The notes under the pieces are model-generated. The model had not been told where the DNA came from. It ran no database searches and worked only from the letters and a program-made list of their open reading frames with translations. From Selaginella moellendorffii (lineage: Eukaryota; Streptophyta; Lycopodiopsida; Selaginellales; Selaginellaceae), in contig NW_003314289.1 in the NCBI RefSeq assembly GCF_000143415.4, positions 1,479,023 to 1,543,022 of the forward strand: DNA of 64,000 bases, written 5' to 3'. The translations under genes were made by a program, and so were the position numbers. How positions within the stretch are numbered: position 1 is the stretch's first letter; each line of letters starts with the position of its first letter. This document shows, piece after piece, positions 42,842 through 53,780 of this stretch.

Positions 42842-45185
42842 ATGGCGACGATGGAGAGCCAGGCGGGGCTCGCGTTTGTTTCTCTGGCGATTCTCCTCTT
42901 CGCGATCGCTGGAGCGAATCAGGTACTCGATTTTTTATCGCCCGGGGCTCGCCGATCGTTAGGATGATCACGGGGGTTGAATCTTCTCCTTTTCGATCTT
43001 AGGCTCTCGATCGATGCAGCCTTCTCCCGATCGATCACTTCTTCCTCTTCAGCAAGCGCGTGATCACTCCCGCGGGGATAATCTCCGCTTCTGGTAATAT
43101 TGGAAGGATTTTGAGCTAGTGCGCTATAGTGGTTTTGCTTGTGTAGTGGAGATTGACAATGGCAAAGTGGTATCGATTCTCGAGCGGGAAGAGGCGCCAT
43201 CCAAGGAGATAAACGGCGTGCCTGTGATGGATTATGGGAATGCGGTCGTCATGCCGGGTCTCATTGATGCGTAAGAACGATTTTTCCATCTTTTCTTCTG
43301 CGGAGCTCATGGTTTTTCCTTCTTTCAAAGACAGTCATGTTCATCTAAACGAGCCAGGAAGAGAAGAATGGGAAGGATTTGTTACAGGAACTATGGCTGC
43401 CGCAGCGGGTAAGAATCTGAAACTAGAAAGCAAGTGAAATCGTTTTATGTAGTGTTGTAGAAACTTTGTTTTCTTAGGTGGAGTGACTTCTCTCGTTGAC
43501 ATGCCTTTGAACAATTTTCCGACCACTACGTCAAGCGAGCTTCTCAAGTTAAAGGTACTTTTCCTTCTTCGTTTTCTTGTTCTCGAACTTTGGTCGATGA
43601 ACTTTGTTTGAACAGCTTGCAAGCGCAGCAGAGAAACTTATGGTCGATGTTGGTGAGGATATCTTTCCTTCTTCTTTTTTCTCCAACTTTCGCTTGACCA
43701 CTTTTAGGATTTTGGGGAGGCCTTGTTCCTGAGAATGCTGCAAATCTCACGATCTTGGAAGAACTTCTTGATAGTGGAGCTTTGGGCCTCAAGGTATTAG
43801 CCGCTGCTCGTACATATGAAAATGTTTCTCAAGGCTCCGATGATTTTTACGCAGTCTTTTATGTGTCCATCAGGAATAAACGACTTCCCAATGACCACGG
43901 GTCAGCACATACAGGTAAGGTAGAACTTTTTTCAAGAGGTATTGGCTTGCAAACTGGAAACTCAATGCAGGCGGCGTTGCCCGTGTTAGCAAAGTATGGT
44001 CGCCCCTTGCTCGTCCATGCAGAAAAAGAACAACCCGGGGTTAAATCCTCTCAAGTGGACAAAGACCCCAGGCTGTATTCAACACATCTCGAGTCAAGAC
44101 CAAATTCGTGGTACATGTTTTAAGCAGCTTTTTAAGTCACCGAGTGTTTTATATGTGTTTGCTTTGTTGTTCAAGGGAACAGGAGGCTATACGAGACCTA
44201 CTAGATGTTGCAAAAGATACAGCTCCTGGAGGAAAAGCTGAAGGTGCTCGTGTCCATATTGTCCATTTATCTGATGCCGACGAATCCATGCAAATGATCA
44301 AGGTGACCAAAGCTTTCTGGATTTCATTTCATTGACATATGGTTACCGTCTTTCGGCAGAAAGCCAAAGCTCAAGGCTTGAATGTGTCGGTAGAAACATG
44401 CACTCACTACCTGGCATTCTCGTCGGACAACATAGGCGATGGTGATACTCGCTACAAGTGCGCCCCTCCCATTCGGAGCGAGGTCAACCGAAAGAAACTT
44501 TGGAATGCTGTGAATGTGAGTTGTTTCTCGCTTTTAGTTTTTCCAAACTTCTAGCCTTGAACTCTCTTCTCTTTCCAGGATGACTTTTTCGATCTACTCA
44601 GCTCGGATCACTCTCCGTCTCCCAGTGACATGAAGTTACCGGAAGAAGGTGACTTCATGAGAGCTTGGGGTGGAATTTCTTCGCTTCAGGTTATATAGTT
44701 TTCTACTCAAATCTAGTTTCTGACTGACGGCTTAAACTCAGTTTGTGCTTCCAGCGACTTGGACTGCCGGAATACCTCACGGACTGACGCTGGAGAAGCT
44801 CTCAAATCTGTGGAGCCGAGGTCCAGCGAAACTTGCAAACATTTACTCCTCCAAGGTACTCTCGTCTCGTATAGGATTTCTATTCAACCTTCGTGATTGC
44901 ACAGGGATCTTTAGAACCAGGGAAGGATGCCGACATCGTAGTATGGGACCCGGAGAGCTCTTTCGTGATCGATGAAAACTACACCATTTTCCACAAGCAC
45001 AAGGTAAGTGATTGCTTTCCACGAATTTATGTCATTTGGTTTTTCTCCAGCTCACACCATACGCGGGACAAACGTTATATGGACGAGTGATCACTACTAT
45101 TGTTCGAGGCCAGCATGTATATCAGGAAGGCCACCATGCAACGCAACCGTGTGGAAAGGTGCTCCTTGCTAAATCAACGAGTTAG
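42842..45185 (+). CDS. ALN: Allantoinase
   Basis: Hydrolyses allantoin to allantoate in purine (ureide) breakdown; the plant enzyme is in the endomembrane/ER. Fifteen exons: 42842-42922, 43003-43093, 43147-43270, 43335-43408, 43478-43554, 43616-43652, 43708-43793, 43855-43914, 43971-44110, 44176-44302, 44360-44515, 44579-44689, 44742-44855, 44905-45003 and 45051-45185. All phases join into 503 residues, close to the Arabidopsis length. An N-terminal hydrophobic segment ([15 protein letters not shown]) is the expected signal or anchor. The amidohydrolase metal site is visible: HVH (residues 100-102), the Lys of GLK (190, bridging carbamate), His226 in LVHAEKE, the His of HIVHLSD (about 285) and Asp361 in SSDHSPSP. 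The exon at 44176 uses TTCAAG as its 3' splice site. Confidence 0.96.
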
Positions 45186-45243
45186 TTTGATCAAAGTGAT
45201 TAATGAGTAAAAAATAGTTAGAAAATATTCGATAAAAAGGGGT

Positions 45244-45315
45244 CGCCGTTGCCGGGGATCGAACCCGGGTCGTCCGCGTGACAGGCGGAAATACTTACCA
45301 CTATACTACAACGAC
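45244..45315 (-). tRNA. tRNA-Asp (GUC)
   Basis: 72 nt on the minus strand. The acceptor stem GTCGTTG pairs with CAACGGC, the anticodon loop reads CTGTCAC with GTC as anticodon, and the T arm contains GGTTCGATCCC. It has no intron. A and B box sequences are intact. Confidence 0.97.
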
Positions 45316-45360
45316 TTCGAGCTATCACACAGGAAAATTCTAGCTAGAAGTCTGGCTGTT

Positions 45361-45601
45361 CTAGTTTGGTTTTCTCTTTCGCTTGCTTCGCTTTTTTCTC
45401 CCAATTGCGGCTTCTTCTTCTTCTTCGGGGTATCTTTCCTCCAATAGATCCATGGATTTCTACAGCGCAACACAAAATCGTTCAAGAAAAGATCATTCCA
45501 CCGCCTACCTTGTTCATCTCCATGAAGCTCACTCCATAAAATGTTAGTGCGGCAGTAGCAACAATGCCAAGAACAGGCATTACAAGCACTGATAAATCCA
45601 T
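45361..45601 (-). CDS. 63-residue single-pass membrane protein
   Basis: Two exons: 45601-45509 (31 codons) and 45459-45361 (33 codons including the stop), split by a 49-nt intron with GTAGGC and CTGTAG ends. Exon 1 encodes a membrane helix (LVMPVLGIVATAALTFYG). Exon 2 encodes an acidic stretch (EERYPEEEEEAAIG) followed by a very basic tail (RKKRSKRKRKPN). Similar tiny plant proteins with one N-terminal helix and a charged tail exist, but I know no function for them. The phase-0 join and clean splice sites argue that it is real even though each exon is short. Confidence 0.7.
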
Positions 45602-45964
45602 GCCTTATCTCTTGTTCCCTAGAACCACACAAAACTATTTGAGATGAACTGTGAGAATAAATGATAACTATTTTAATCTTATTTTTAAAGTTAAAATAAA
45701 TGGAATTGAAAAAATCTACAAAAGCATTAGAGATTTGTGTTACACTAGTGTTCCTCACTTTCTTTTTGCTGGAAACAGAGCAAAGTAAGACAATTAAGAA
45801 GAAAAAAAGTTATAAAATGAAGAGCCAAGAGCAAAACAAGGATTTTTTCTGGATTTCTATCGCAGCTCCCTGCACAGAAATAACTCGGAGCTCAAATTCC
45901 TAGAAGGAAAACTGTAGAAAAAAATAAAAATAAAAATGGAAGAGGGCGTGGGAGTGGAGAGTGG

Positions 45965-48404
45965 TCACTTTACATACAGATTATCAGCTACATAACCATC
46001 GAATGCCAAATCGTTGTCCACAAAGCTCATATCTTCCTGTTGTTGCTGGAAAGAGGAATCAAACGTGTCAGCAAACAGGGAGAAACGAAAGAGAAGAACT
46101 CAAACCTGCTTCAAGTAAAAGCTGAGAAGATCATCCGCGGCTGGAGCTTGCTGTTGTTGATCAATCTGGAAGCCTATCTTAGCACTTATCAACGAGTCTG
46201 ATATGGTTTCCACCTTGGGCTTGAAGGAGCTCTCCGCGGTTGATTTCTCGCTGCTCTCTCGCAAGCTCCGCAGGGTGCCTGGATTCACAATGATCTCGTC
46301 CTCCAGTAACTTCTTGTGTTGCTGATGAACGTCTTGCCCGGCTACCGCGTTGTAATTGTTGGTGTGACTCCCGACCGAGTGATTGTAGCTCGGGGGGCTC
46401 ATCACCGGGCTGCAAGCTTCCAGTCGTTGCTGTTCCTGCGTACCCGCCCACTCTTGAGGCCTCCGGTTCTGGTTATACACCGGCATTCCAAAGCCGGCTG
46501 AAGAAACCACTGCTCCTGGATTCAATCCCTTGACAGCCGCAACCTCTGCCGCGTCGAACGAAACCAAGGGGCCGGGGGTGACGGGTGGAAGTGGAGGAAT
46601 ACCGCCCAGGCTCGCTGGAGAGAAGTTGCTTTCCACTACACCCAGTAAGCCTCCGTTCTTGTTTTCCATGGCACCCGAGCTCCTCATCACCGCTGCGTTT
46701 AGCCCAGTGTAGCCAACCTCGTCGTTTAACCCGGTGTTGACTCCCAGGTTTATCTCGCTCAAGACTGTACGTTGCTGTTGTCCCAAGCCCGGCCCTGGAA
46801 TTCCTATCGGTGGCTGCTGCTGTTGCTGCTGCCTTTGGTGTTGAAGTAGCTGTACCACGAGAGGATTCGAAGAACCGTTTTGATTCGGACAAAACGTCCC
46901 AGTTAGTCCCAGGTTGGTCATACCCGCTAGCTTTGGCGAGGCATTTGCAGGAACCTGTTGTTGGATCGGGTTTAGCCCATACAGAGGTACCTGCGGAGCC
47001 TGCTGTTCTATCTGATATCCACCTGAGAAAGCCGGGAAGTACGAGTTCTGGGACCCGAAAACTGGCGGTGTCATGTTTGGTCTAAACACCGGTCCGCCGC
47101 CGGAGAGCTGAAGAAGACCAGACTGATCGAGGGCGGTTGACGCTGGCAAATTGTTTGTCGTGCCTATCCTACCAAGTACCCCTTGCTGAACTGCCGGGAC
47201 CGCTTGCAATGAAAATGAGCCGTGGCCCCGCCCTTCAGCAGGACCATCGACACCACCAAACGAGAAACCTGCTGAGTTTTGCGGTTGCTGAGCGCTGATC
47301 CTTTTCAGGTACAGCCGGTACTTCTGGGAAAAGAAACAGAAGAAAAGAGATTGTAGAATCTATAACCAGGAAGACACCATACCTGTAAATGACTTGCAAC
47401 GTTTTCCCTGGTAAGGCCAGGAACATCCATAAGCTCCAAGATCTTTTTAGGCACGGCCTCTGCGAAACGAGAGACACAGCAACGTTAGAAGACAGTTCGA
47501 AATGAAAAAGCTTGAGCTTACTATCAATGTTGAGCTTGTTGACAGCGTTCACGAACTGCTGGTGAAGCTCCACTGACCAAACAACCCGTGGTTTCTTCAA
47601 AGACGAAGGGTCTTCGCTATCATGATCAACACCTTCGTCCTCCTCCTTCACATCTTTTCGTTTCTTCGAACACGCCGACGACAAGTGCTCAACGTCATCC
47701 CCTCCTCCGCCCTTGAGTTTATCAGCCTCGGCCGGAGTCAAGGTCTCAGTCTCCCTCGCCTCATTCTTTCTCTTCCGCACTAGGTGTTGCCATATGTTAC
47801 GCAACTCCTCCATTCTAACCGGCTTGAGCAAGTAGTCGCAAGCACCGTGAGTGATCCCTTTCATCACGTTGTTATAGTCTCCATCGGTGGACATCACTGC
47901 GATGGGCAAAGAAAGCTCAAGCTAGAAAACAAGAAAACCAAAACTTACTGATGACTGGAAGATCCATCTCTAGACCCACGAGCTCGAGCAGCTTGAAACC
48001 ATCCATGTCTGGCATGTAGACATCGCTTATAACCAGATCAAAGTCGTTCTTATGCTCTCGCAGCAGTGCTAGCGCCGTGGTCGCCTTGCCACACGTCGTC
48101 ACTGCAAAGAACAAAAGAAACAAGCCACCCAGAATTCACAAATTCATCCTTGGAACGGAAAAATGAAGGAAAAAAAGGTAGCCAGATGAAATTTGCACTT
48201 ACCGTTGTAGCGACAGCGGCGAAGCATCGCCTCAAGAATCGTGAGCGTGGTTTGATCGTCGTCAACCACCAAAACCCTCATACCAACAGGAAACTGATCC
48301 TTGGAACCATCCGTGCTCACTGTGCTAAGATTCGGGCTACTGATGTAGCCACTTTGTCCTAGATCGCCCGAAGTCATCCTCATTCTCTTGCTGGCCTCCG
48401 GCAT
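45965..48404 (-). CDS. Type-B response regulator (cytokinin-signalling transcription factor)
   Basis: A nuclear DNA-binding response regulator that is phosphorylated by histidine phosphotransfer proteins and activates cytokinin-response genes. Exons in coding order: 48404-48203, 48101-47949, 47896-47522, 47459-47383, 47323-46106 and 46045-45965, 701 residues. The receiver domain (about 40-160) has the acidic pocket VLVVDDD (48-50), phosphoacceptor Asp94 in [10 protein letters not shown] and Lys143 in YLLKPV. Next come a KKRKD basic stretch and the GARP/Myb-like domain (about 210-275): [18 protein letters not shown], then [20 protein letters not shown]. The remainder is a Gln/Pro-rich activation region with the short terminal exon [17 protein letters not shown]. 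It resembles ARR1/ARR12-type regulators; finer assignment needs a tree. Confidence 0.95.
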
Positions 48405-49802
48405 CTAGCACAAAACGCGCAAAAGAAACTCTGCCAGAGCTCCCGATGCCATCCCCCCCACCGCCCGCGAGCTCCTAGAATCCATCCACTCCCTACCTAG
48501 AGAATGTCGGTCCCCGAGAAAATTCCCGATTGCGCCCCGAAATATCGGATGCTAGCGCCGCCCCAGCGACGATCCTGCCCTGCGAATCACTCCCGGCGCA
48601 AAAAGGCGGCCCTCCAGGGATGCGATTGGAATGACGAAAAAGAAAGGATGGAAACCCTGCCCCGGCGATTGATCCAGCGCCTAGCTCTCTCTCTCCCTCT
48701 CTCTCGATCCTGGCCGCCCTGGCGGAGACGCGACGAGCAGCATCTACATCGCACAGGCACTCGCGCTTCTCCTCCTGTGCTCCTGCGCGCTGTGCCAAGG
48801 GGAAAAATCAGTAATGGCCAGAGATTGTGACCACTTTCGTACGGCCGTCGCCGCCGTCGGGTTTTTAGGGCACTCCTGGGGAATCGAACCCCCGATCGCC
48901 GCTTTAATTTAATCCCCGCCACTTATACTATATGGGAACAGCTCACATGTTCATGTGCAAACTTTCAAGTTTGGTGGGACTAATTTTTTGCGTCTTTCTC
49001 GATCTTGTTTACAACCTTTCGTGCGACGCAATACTATAAAGGTGGTAAACCTTGGGCCGTAACTTCTATTAATATTTTACCATATAATTTGGTTCTTTCT
49101 AGTTTCCGCCCACCGCACTAGAAGTCGCAAGTGGGCTACGAGTCGCCCAGCCATTGGATATTCCCCGCGAAAAAATTCCCGAAGGGGGGTAAAAAAGGAA
49201 GAGATTCCCAATTTGTGGCGATGGGAATGAAGGGGAGATTCCTCTAGATTTACAGTGATGTGTCAGCAGTTTAAGTGCGATCAAACTGTTTAAAGTATGT
49301 AGTTTTTTAGTGTTTTTATTTATGTGTGCTGTGAGAGAATCATGTCTAGTTGGAACCCATCTTTCATATTTTATGGGTGGGATGGGATTTTGGAGATTGG
49401 GTTGGGAATGGGATCGATTCCTCTTCCGATTGTGGTGTCTAGAATCGCTTTATATTTTCTCCCCAATCTCCAAGTAGATTGGAGACTTGAGATGGATTAG
49501 CCAGCCTAGCCCAACAAAGAAACAATGCCTAAAAAACTTCAATGGTTTTTAATGGATGTAGTGTTGTGTGTGATCAGCAAACCTCCACATGTCGTCCGCG
49601 TCCGTTGGTAGAGGGTTGATTTCAAAGGGATCCACGAGTGAATCAAATCGAATCGTTTGGCTTTTTGGCGCCTTGTTTTCTTTTAAACTGACGAGCCCTA
49701 ATTCTTAAAAACAGAGCCCCTGTTTTTAGGGCTTATAGCAACGTTATCGTTTTAGTTGGGATATCAAGATCTAAAACAATATGCGTTCACGTGAAATTTC
49801 AA
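48405..49802. other. Response-regulator upstream region and intergenic DNA
   Basis: 48405-48840 is GC-rich and probably the leader and promoter of the response regulator. A pol III-box-containing, tRNA-like remnant lies at 48868-48939 on the minus strand. From 48940 onward the DNA is AT-rich and I see no gene. Confidence 0.5.
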
Positions 49803-50253
49803 TCTGGTCATTGCTTAATCTTAAATACATATCATAATATTATTATTAAAAAATAATAATTGGTAATTTCAATCTAAAACAATATGCTTTCATGTGAAAT
49901 TTCAATCTGATCATTTCTTAATCTTAAATACATATTATAATATTATTATTACAAATAGGAAAAAATAGGTAACTTCATTCATTTTAGTTTGAACCGTTAT
50001 GTACAAAACTCTGGATCCGCAAGCAAATTTTAAATACATATCATAATATTATTATTACAAATAGGGAAAAATAGGTAACTTCATTAATTTTAGTTTTAAC
50101 CGTCATGTACAAAACTCTGGATCCGCAAGCAAATTCATACAAACATCTTAAATACATATCATAATATTATTATTATAAATAGGGAAAAATAGGTAACCTC
50201 ACTAATTTTAGTTTGAACCGTTATGTACAAAACTCTGGATCCGCAAGCAAATT
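49803..50253 (-). repeat. Tandem units carrying the BAHD gene 3' end
   Basis: A unit of about 110-120 bp is present three times in a row. Each has ATACATAT(C/T)ATAATATTATTA, a TAGG(T/G)AA-type stretch, then GTACAAAACTCTGGATCCGC and AAGCAAATT. The last unit contains the true stop codon and final ~11 codons of the BAHD gene. Two shorter partial units (AAAACAATATGC, then GTGAAATTTCAATCTG) come first. Confidence 0.9.
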
Positions 50254-51507
50254 CCTCATATGCTCGGCATATAAACCAACGAGGACAACCATCGTTTGAT
50301 CGTCCAGCCACGGCAGAAATATCACAAGCCCCGTGAAAGCCGCCACCGGCAATCCAACAAAGACCGGCTTGCCACCACCAAAATCCACATCGTACAGTGG
50401 AAACCTCGACCAGCTCGTCAATGCCAAGTCGGTTCTAGCATCGCAAAAACTGGGGAAGACTCCCAGAGGACTTGGCTGCTGCTCGAGCCAGTGAAGCGCC
50501 GATCGCATGTACTCGTCGGTGATGAGGTGCGTGGCTTCATGCACGAGACTCGCAGAGTAACGCACTGGATTCTCCACGAGTTTCTGGCTCGACGAAGAAG
50601 TGCAAGCGTAGAAGATCACGTTTCCAAAGTATTTTTCTGGAAGAGGTGGGGTGAATCGAGTTCGTCCATCCACAGCCATCCCCAGCTTGGTTTCTTCGTG
50701 CGACTCGAGATTCCTAGCCTTGGTGACGGACTTCCAGACGTGAGCCGCGAGAGCTTCGAACTTGGTGGTTCCAGGTTCGCAGAAAGATCGCAATGCCTCG
50801 ATCGCCCAGGTGGGGAACTTAAACATGCAAGCTTTGAGCTCTGGGAATGTGGCCGGAACGTTTGGACGCTGGGTCTGGTACTCGACGTGGTTGAAGAGTT
50901 TTGCCGGATCATCGACTTTGCGGAGAGTTTTGGCATCCATGAGCGAGTGATCAAAGCATGGTGCTAGAAACTCCTCTCCTTCTCCTCGCGAGACGAGCGA
51001 CCAGGCCGTCAAGAAGGAGCTGGCCGAGAATCCATCGCCCACATTGTGATGGACTCCAAGAACGAGACTGGATCCTCCACACTGGAAGCGAGTGACTTGG
51101 GCAGTGACCAATGGCGCCTCCGTGATGTCTCCAGAAGTCTTGTAGATCCCGGTCGGGCTGAGAAGCTCAAACCTTGGATCGTGCTGCTCGAAGCCGCCGA
51201 AATCGTCGAGCCCTCCATCCACGAAAGCCTCGAAGAAGTCGCTCCCTTGGTCCGAGCACTCGAGCTGGAGGGCGTTGTTGGGAAGAACAGCGTAGCGGCC
51301 GGCTAGAGGGTAGAAGGTGGCCAACGTGGTGGAGAGTGACGCCTTGAGATTGTCGGTGGAAAGCTCTCTGGTGGTAGTGGGAAAGAAAAGAAGGAATTGC
51401 GTGTAGTACCTTGGGACGATTTGATCGATGTTGGAGAGGGGGTGGATTCCTCCTGGAGATGGGGCTGGGAGCTTGATCGCATATCTAGTCCTTGAAGTGA
51501 TCTTCAT
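50221..51507 (-). CDS. BAHD acyltransferase
   Basis: A cytosolic acyl-CoA-dependent acyltransferase of specialised metabolism, transferring e.g. hydroxycinnamoyl groups to alcohols or amines. Intronless, 428 residues, the usual length. The catalytic HxxxD is His154-Asp158 in GVHHNVGDGFS. The structural DFGWG motif reads DFGGG here (DVDFGGGKPVF, about residue 380), with Trp replaced by Gly. Other family marks are YPLAGRY near residue 70, KFEALAAHVWKS, and YFGNVIFY. I cannot fix the substrate; the sequence is HCT/spermidine-transferase-like in general style. The 3' end is embedded in tandem repeats. Confidence 0.93.
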   Translation of the reverse strand: MKITSRTRYAIKLPAPSPGGIHPLSNIDQIVPRYYTQFLLFFPTTTRELSTDNLKASLSTTLATFYPLAGRYAVLPNNALQLECSDQGSDFFEAFVDGGLDDFGGFEQHDPRFELLSPTGIYKTSGDITEAPLVTAQVTRFQCGGSSLVLGVHHNVGDGFSASSFLTAWSLVSRGEGEEFLAPCFDHSLMDAKTLRKVDDPAKLFNHVEYQTQRPNVPATFPELKACMFKFPTWAIEALRSFCEPGTTKFEALAAHVWKSVTKARNLESHEETKLGMAVDGRTRFTPPLPEKYFGNVIFYACTSSSSQKLVENPVRYSASLVHEATHLITDEYMRSALHWLEQQPSPLGVFPSFCDARTDLALTSWSRFPLYDVDFGGGKPVFVGLPVAAFTGLVIFLPWLDDQTMVVLVGLYAEHMRNLLADPEFCT

Positions 51508-51841
51508 TTGGAAACTTGGGTCTCTTGGTCACAATGCAGGAGAGATTTATAAGATTGCTTGACTTTTCTTGCAAGGGAAGTAAAGGACCGCAGTGAAATT
51601 GTGACCCTGGACACTGTGCCGCAGATGTCGACATTCTAGATTGTCATCTTCCAGCTAGATTGTCAACTTCCCGAAGTTCTGGAAGAAATCAGATTCCATT
51701 TGGATAAGCTTGATTGTTTTGGTATTTGAAAAATGTTAAAGGAGTTCTGCTCTTCTTTCCCATTCTCGCTTTTATGGGCTATGGTGTAACATCTCTCTCT
51801 CTTGCTCTTTGATCTCTCGTGTAGCATAGTGCGATTTAGCG

Positions 51842-52156
51842 ATGGGAATTTCGGCTTCCAAAATTTTGATCGTCAACCAAACTGACAAAATTTTGTTTCT
51901 CCGTGACAATGATTATGGCATGGTGTTTTGCACACTCAGGGGCATTATACAGCCCATGAGCTCACAGTCTGTAAGTTTAAAGGTGAAAAGCGATCGCCCA
52001 AGGACCAGGACTGCCATACTTTTTAAGGCTTCTGGGATCAAAGGGGAAAGTCCTACTGGACTTCATATTATAATGGAACCTCACGTGCAAGCAGCTAGAT
52101 CTTATATCGTCCTGGAAGATGAAACTGAGCGGTTCATTCTCATAGAAGAGGGCTAG
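51842..52156 (+). CDS. Hypothetical 104-residue protein
   Basis: An open frame from a good ATG context (GCGATGGGA). The product is likely beta-rich (KILIVNQTDKILFLRDNDYG, AILFKASG, LHIIMEP, YIVLEDETERFILIEE) with no signal peptide or membrane segment. No family is recognised. Regular alternation of hydrophobic residues and lack of low complexity make it credible, but there is no independent support. Confidence 0.45.
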   Translation: MGISASKILIVNQTDKILFLRDNDYGMVFCTLRGIIQPMSSQSVSLKVKSDRPRTRTAILFKASGIKGESPTGLHIIMEPHVQAARSYIVLEDETERFILIEEG

Positions 52157-52352
52157 CATAACACCATTTAAATTAAATTGCTCATCACACAAATCGTTCG
52201 CAAAAGTGAGAAGTTTCTTCTGCTGGTTCTCTGTAAAGGAAAAGCTATATCAGTATTGTAAATAATTTATCGGAAGAGAGTAAGCACCTCAAATTTGTGA
52301 TGCTTTCAATCCAACATATTGTGAAATTTGTAAGTACGATTGATGCTTTTAA

Positions 52353-52949
52353 TCATCTACACATGAGATCTCTGGAGATTAAGGACACCCAAACCCCAAA
52401 CGCGGCAAGAGCACAATTCAAAACGAAGTACTGAAATTCTGCCCATTCTTCCCTGGTGGGACTTCTTGGTATCCTGTTCATGTAGTTCTGCAAGAGGAAC
52501 TCGAGACCAATTTTTGAAATGGATCTGTTTGGAGGGTTGCAATAGAATATGTTCTTTCTCGATCTCCTTGGGTTTCTCTTCATGTCCTCCACTAAAGCTT
52601 GGTAACAGTGGACAATGTACTCCCGTTTTTTCAACTTTCTCATCATCTTGATGCAGTAATTCTGCTTCAAGATCAGTGATGCCAAAGCTGCGGCTGAGGT
52701 GGTGAGCGACACGGACGATGGAATCCACCATTTTGTGCTGGAATTCGTCATGGAGGCGAGGTGAGCGACCATGTTAAGAACCATACCGACAAACACGAAG
52801 TACATGCCCAACACTTGGTAGATCTGATTTATAGCACTGTCCAGCCTTTTCTGCACCAGCTTTTGCTGCTTCTCCCAGTGTCTAATCCCTTCCCTGTATT
52901 CCTTGAAGATATTTCTTCTGATTTTCATTGGCGCTGGTGCTTCTGCCAT
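52353..52949 (-). CDS. Membrane protein of unknown family, copy 1
   Basis: 198 residues, intronless. An N-terminal basic amphipathic stretch (KEYREGIRHWEKQQKLVQKRL) is followed by two hydrophobic segments (YQVLGMYFVFVGMVLNMVAHLA and WIPSSVSLTTSAAALASLIL). Then come a basic loop with KNIFYCNPPNRS and a C-terminal hydrophobic segment (YFVLNCALAAFGVWVSLI). It is paralogous to the next gene over its whole length. Function unknown. Confidence 0.75.
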   Translation of the reverse strand: MAEAPAPMKIRRNIFKEYREGIRHWEKQQKLVQKRLDSAINQIYQVLGMYFVFVGMVLNMVAHLASMTNSSTKWWIPSSVSLTTSAAALASLILKQNYCIKMMRKLKKREYIVHCYQALVEDMKRNPRRSRKNIFYCNPPNRSISKIGLEFLLQNYMNRIPRSPTREEWAEFQYFVLNCALAAFGVWVSLISRDLMCR

Positions 52950-53201
52950 CTTGTGAAATTTTTCTGAATTCTGGAATGCATATCACACGTTGCACGAATC
53001 TTCTTCGAAAACCGTCTGTAATCCGACAAAATAGAAGTCCAAAAGCTACATTATTTAGTAATGTCAACGTAACTATTACAATATTTAAACTTGACATTTT
53101 CAACACTAAGAAAAGATCAAAGAATTTCATTCAACTTGCAAACTGTAAGGCGTTAAACTTGGCGTTGGCGTTGGGATTGGAAACATGGTGAGAATATATT
53201 T

Positions 53202-53762
53202 TTAACACATGAATCTTTTGGGGACTGCAGACACAAATATTCCAAAGCTAATGAGGACACCATCTGTAATGTAGTACTGGAACGCTGCCCACTCTGAATG
53301 TGTTGGACGTTTCGGCATTTGCGTTGAGGGGAGGAGAAACTCTTGAAGTATAGTGAGCATGCACCTGTTTGGAGGATTGTCATAGCGAATGATTAACCTT
53401 GGCCTTCTTGGATCTGTATTCCTCCTCAGGTCCTCCAACTCGTTCTGATAGTAATTGATGATGTCCTGCCGCTTTTTCAGCTTCCTCATCAGCTTAATGC
53501 AATCGTTTTGCTTCACAACCAGAGACACCAATGTCACTGCAGAGGTGATTAGTGAGACAACCACTGGAATCCACCAGTTTCGGCATGAATTCTTGGACGA
53601 GAGCTGTGCCAGAATGTTGAGGACCACACCCTCAAAAATAAAGTACATGCCCAGAACCTGGTAAATCTCACCGCTTCTCTTGTCCAGCTTCTTTTGCACC
53701 AGCGTCAGCTGCTTCTCCCAATGGCAAATCCCATCCTTGTACTCTTCAATCCTGGAATCCAT
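53202..53762 (-). CDS. Membrane protein of unknown family, copy 2
   Basis: A tandem paralogue of the preceding gene: GICHWEKQLTLVQKKLDK, IYQVLGMYFIFEGVVLNIL, NWWIPVVVSLITSAVTLVSL, IKLMRKLKKRQDI and IRYDNPPNRCM all have counterparts there. I start at 53762 (MDSRIEEYKDG), which matches the KEYREG region of copy 1; an upstream in-frame ATG at 53780 would add six residues. Similarity across the whole length with independent changes suggests that both copies are, or were, under selection. Confidence 0.75.
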   Translation of the reverse strand: MDSRIEEYKDGICHWEKQLTLVQKKLDKRSGEIYQVLGMYFIFEGVVLNILAQLSSKNSCRNWWIPVVVSLITSAVTLVSLVVKQNDCIKLMRKLKKRQDIINYYQNELEDLRRNTDPRRPRLIIRYDNPPNRCMLTILQEFLLPSTQMPKRPTHSEWAAFQYYITDGVLISFGIFVSAVPKRFMC

Positions 53763-53780
53763 GGCTGCGCTGGTCACCAA

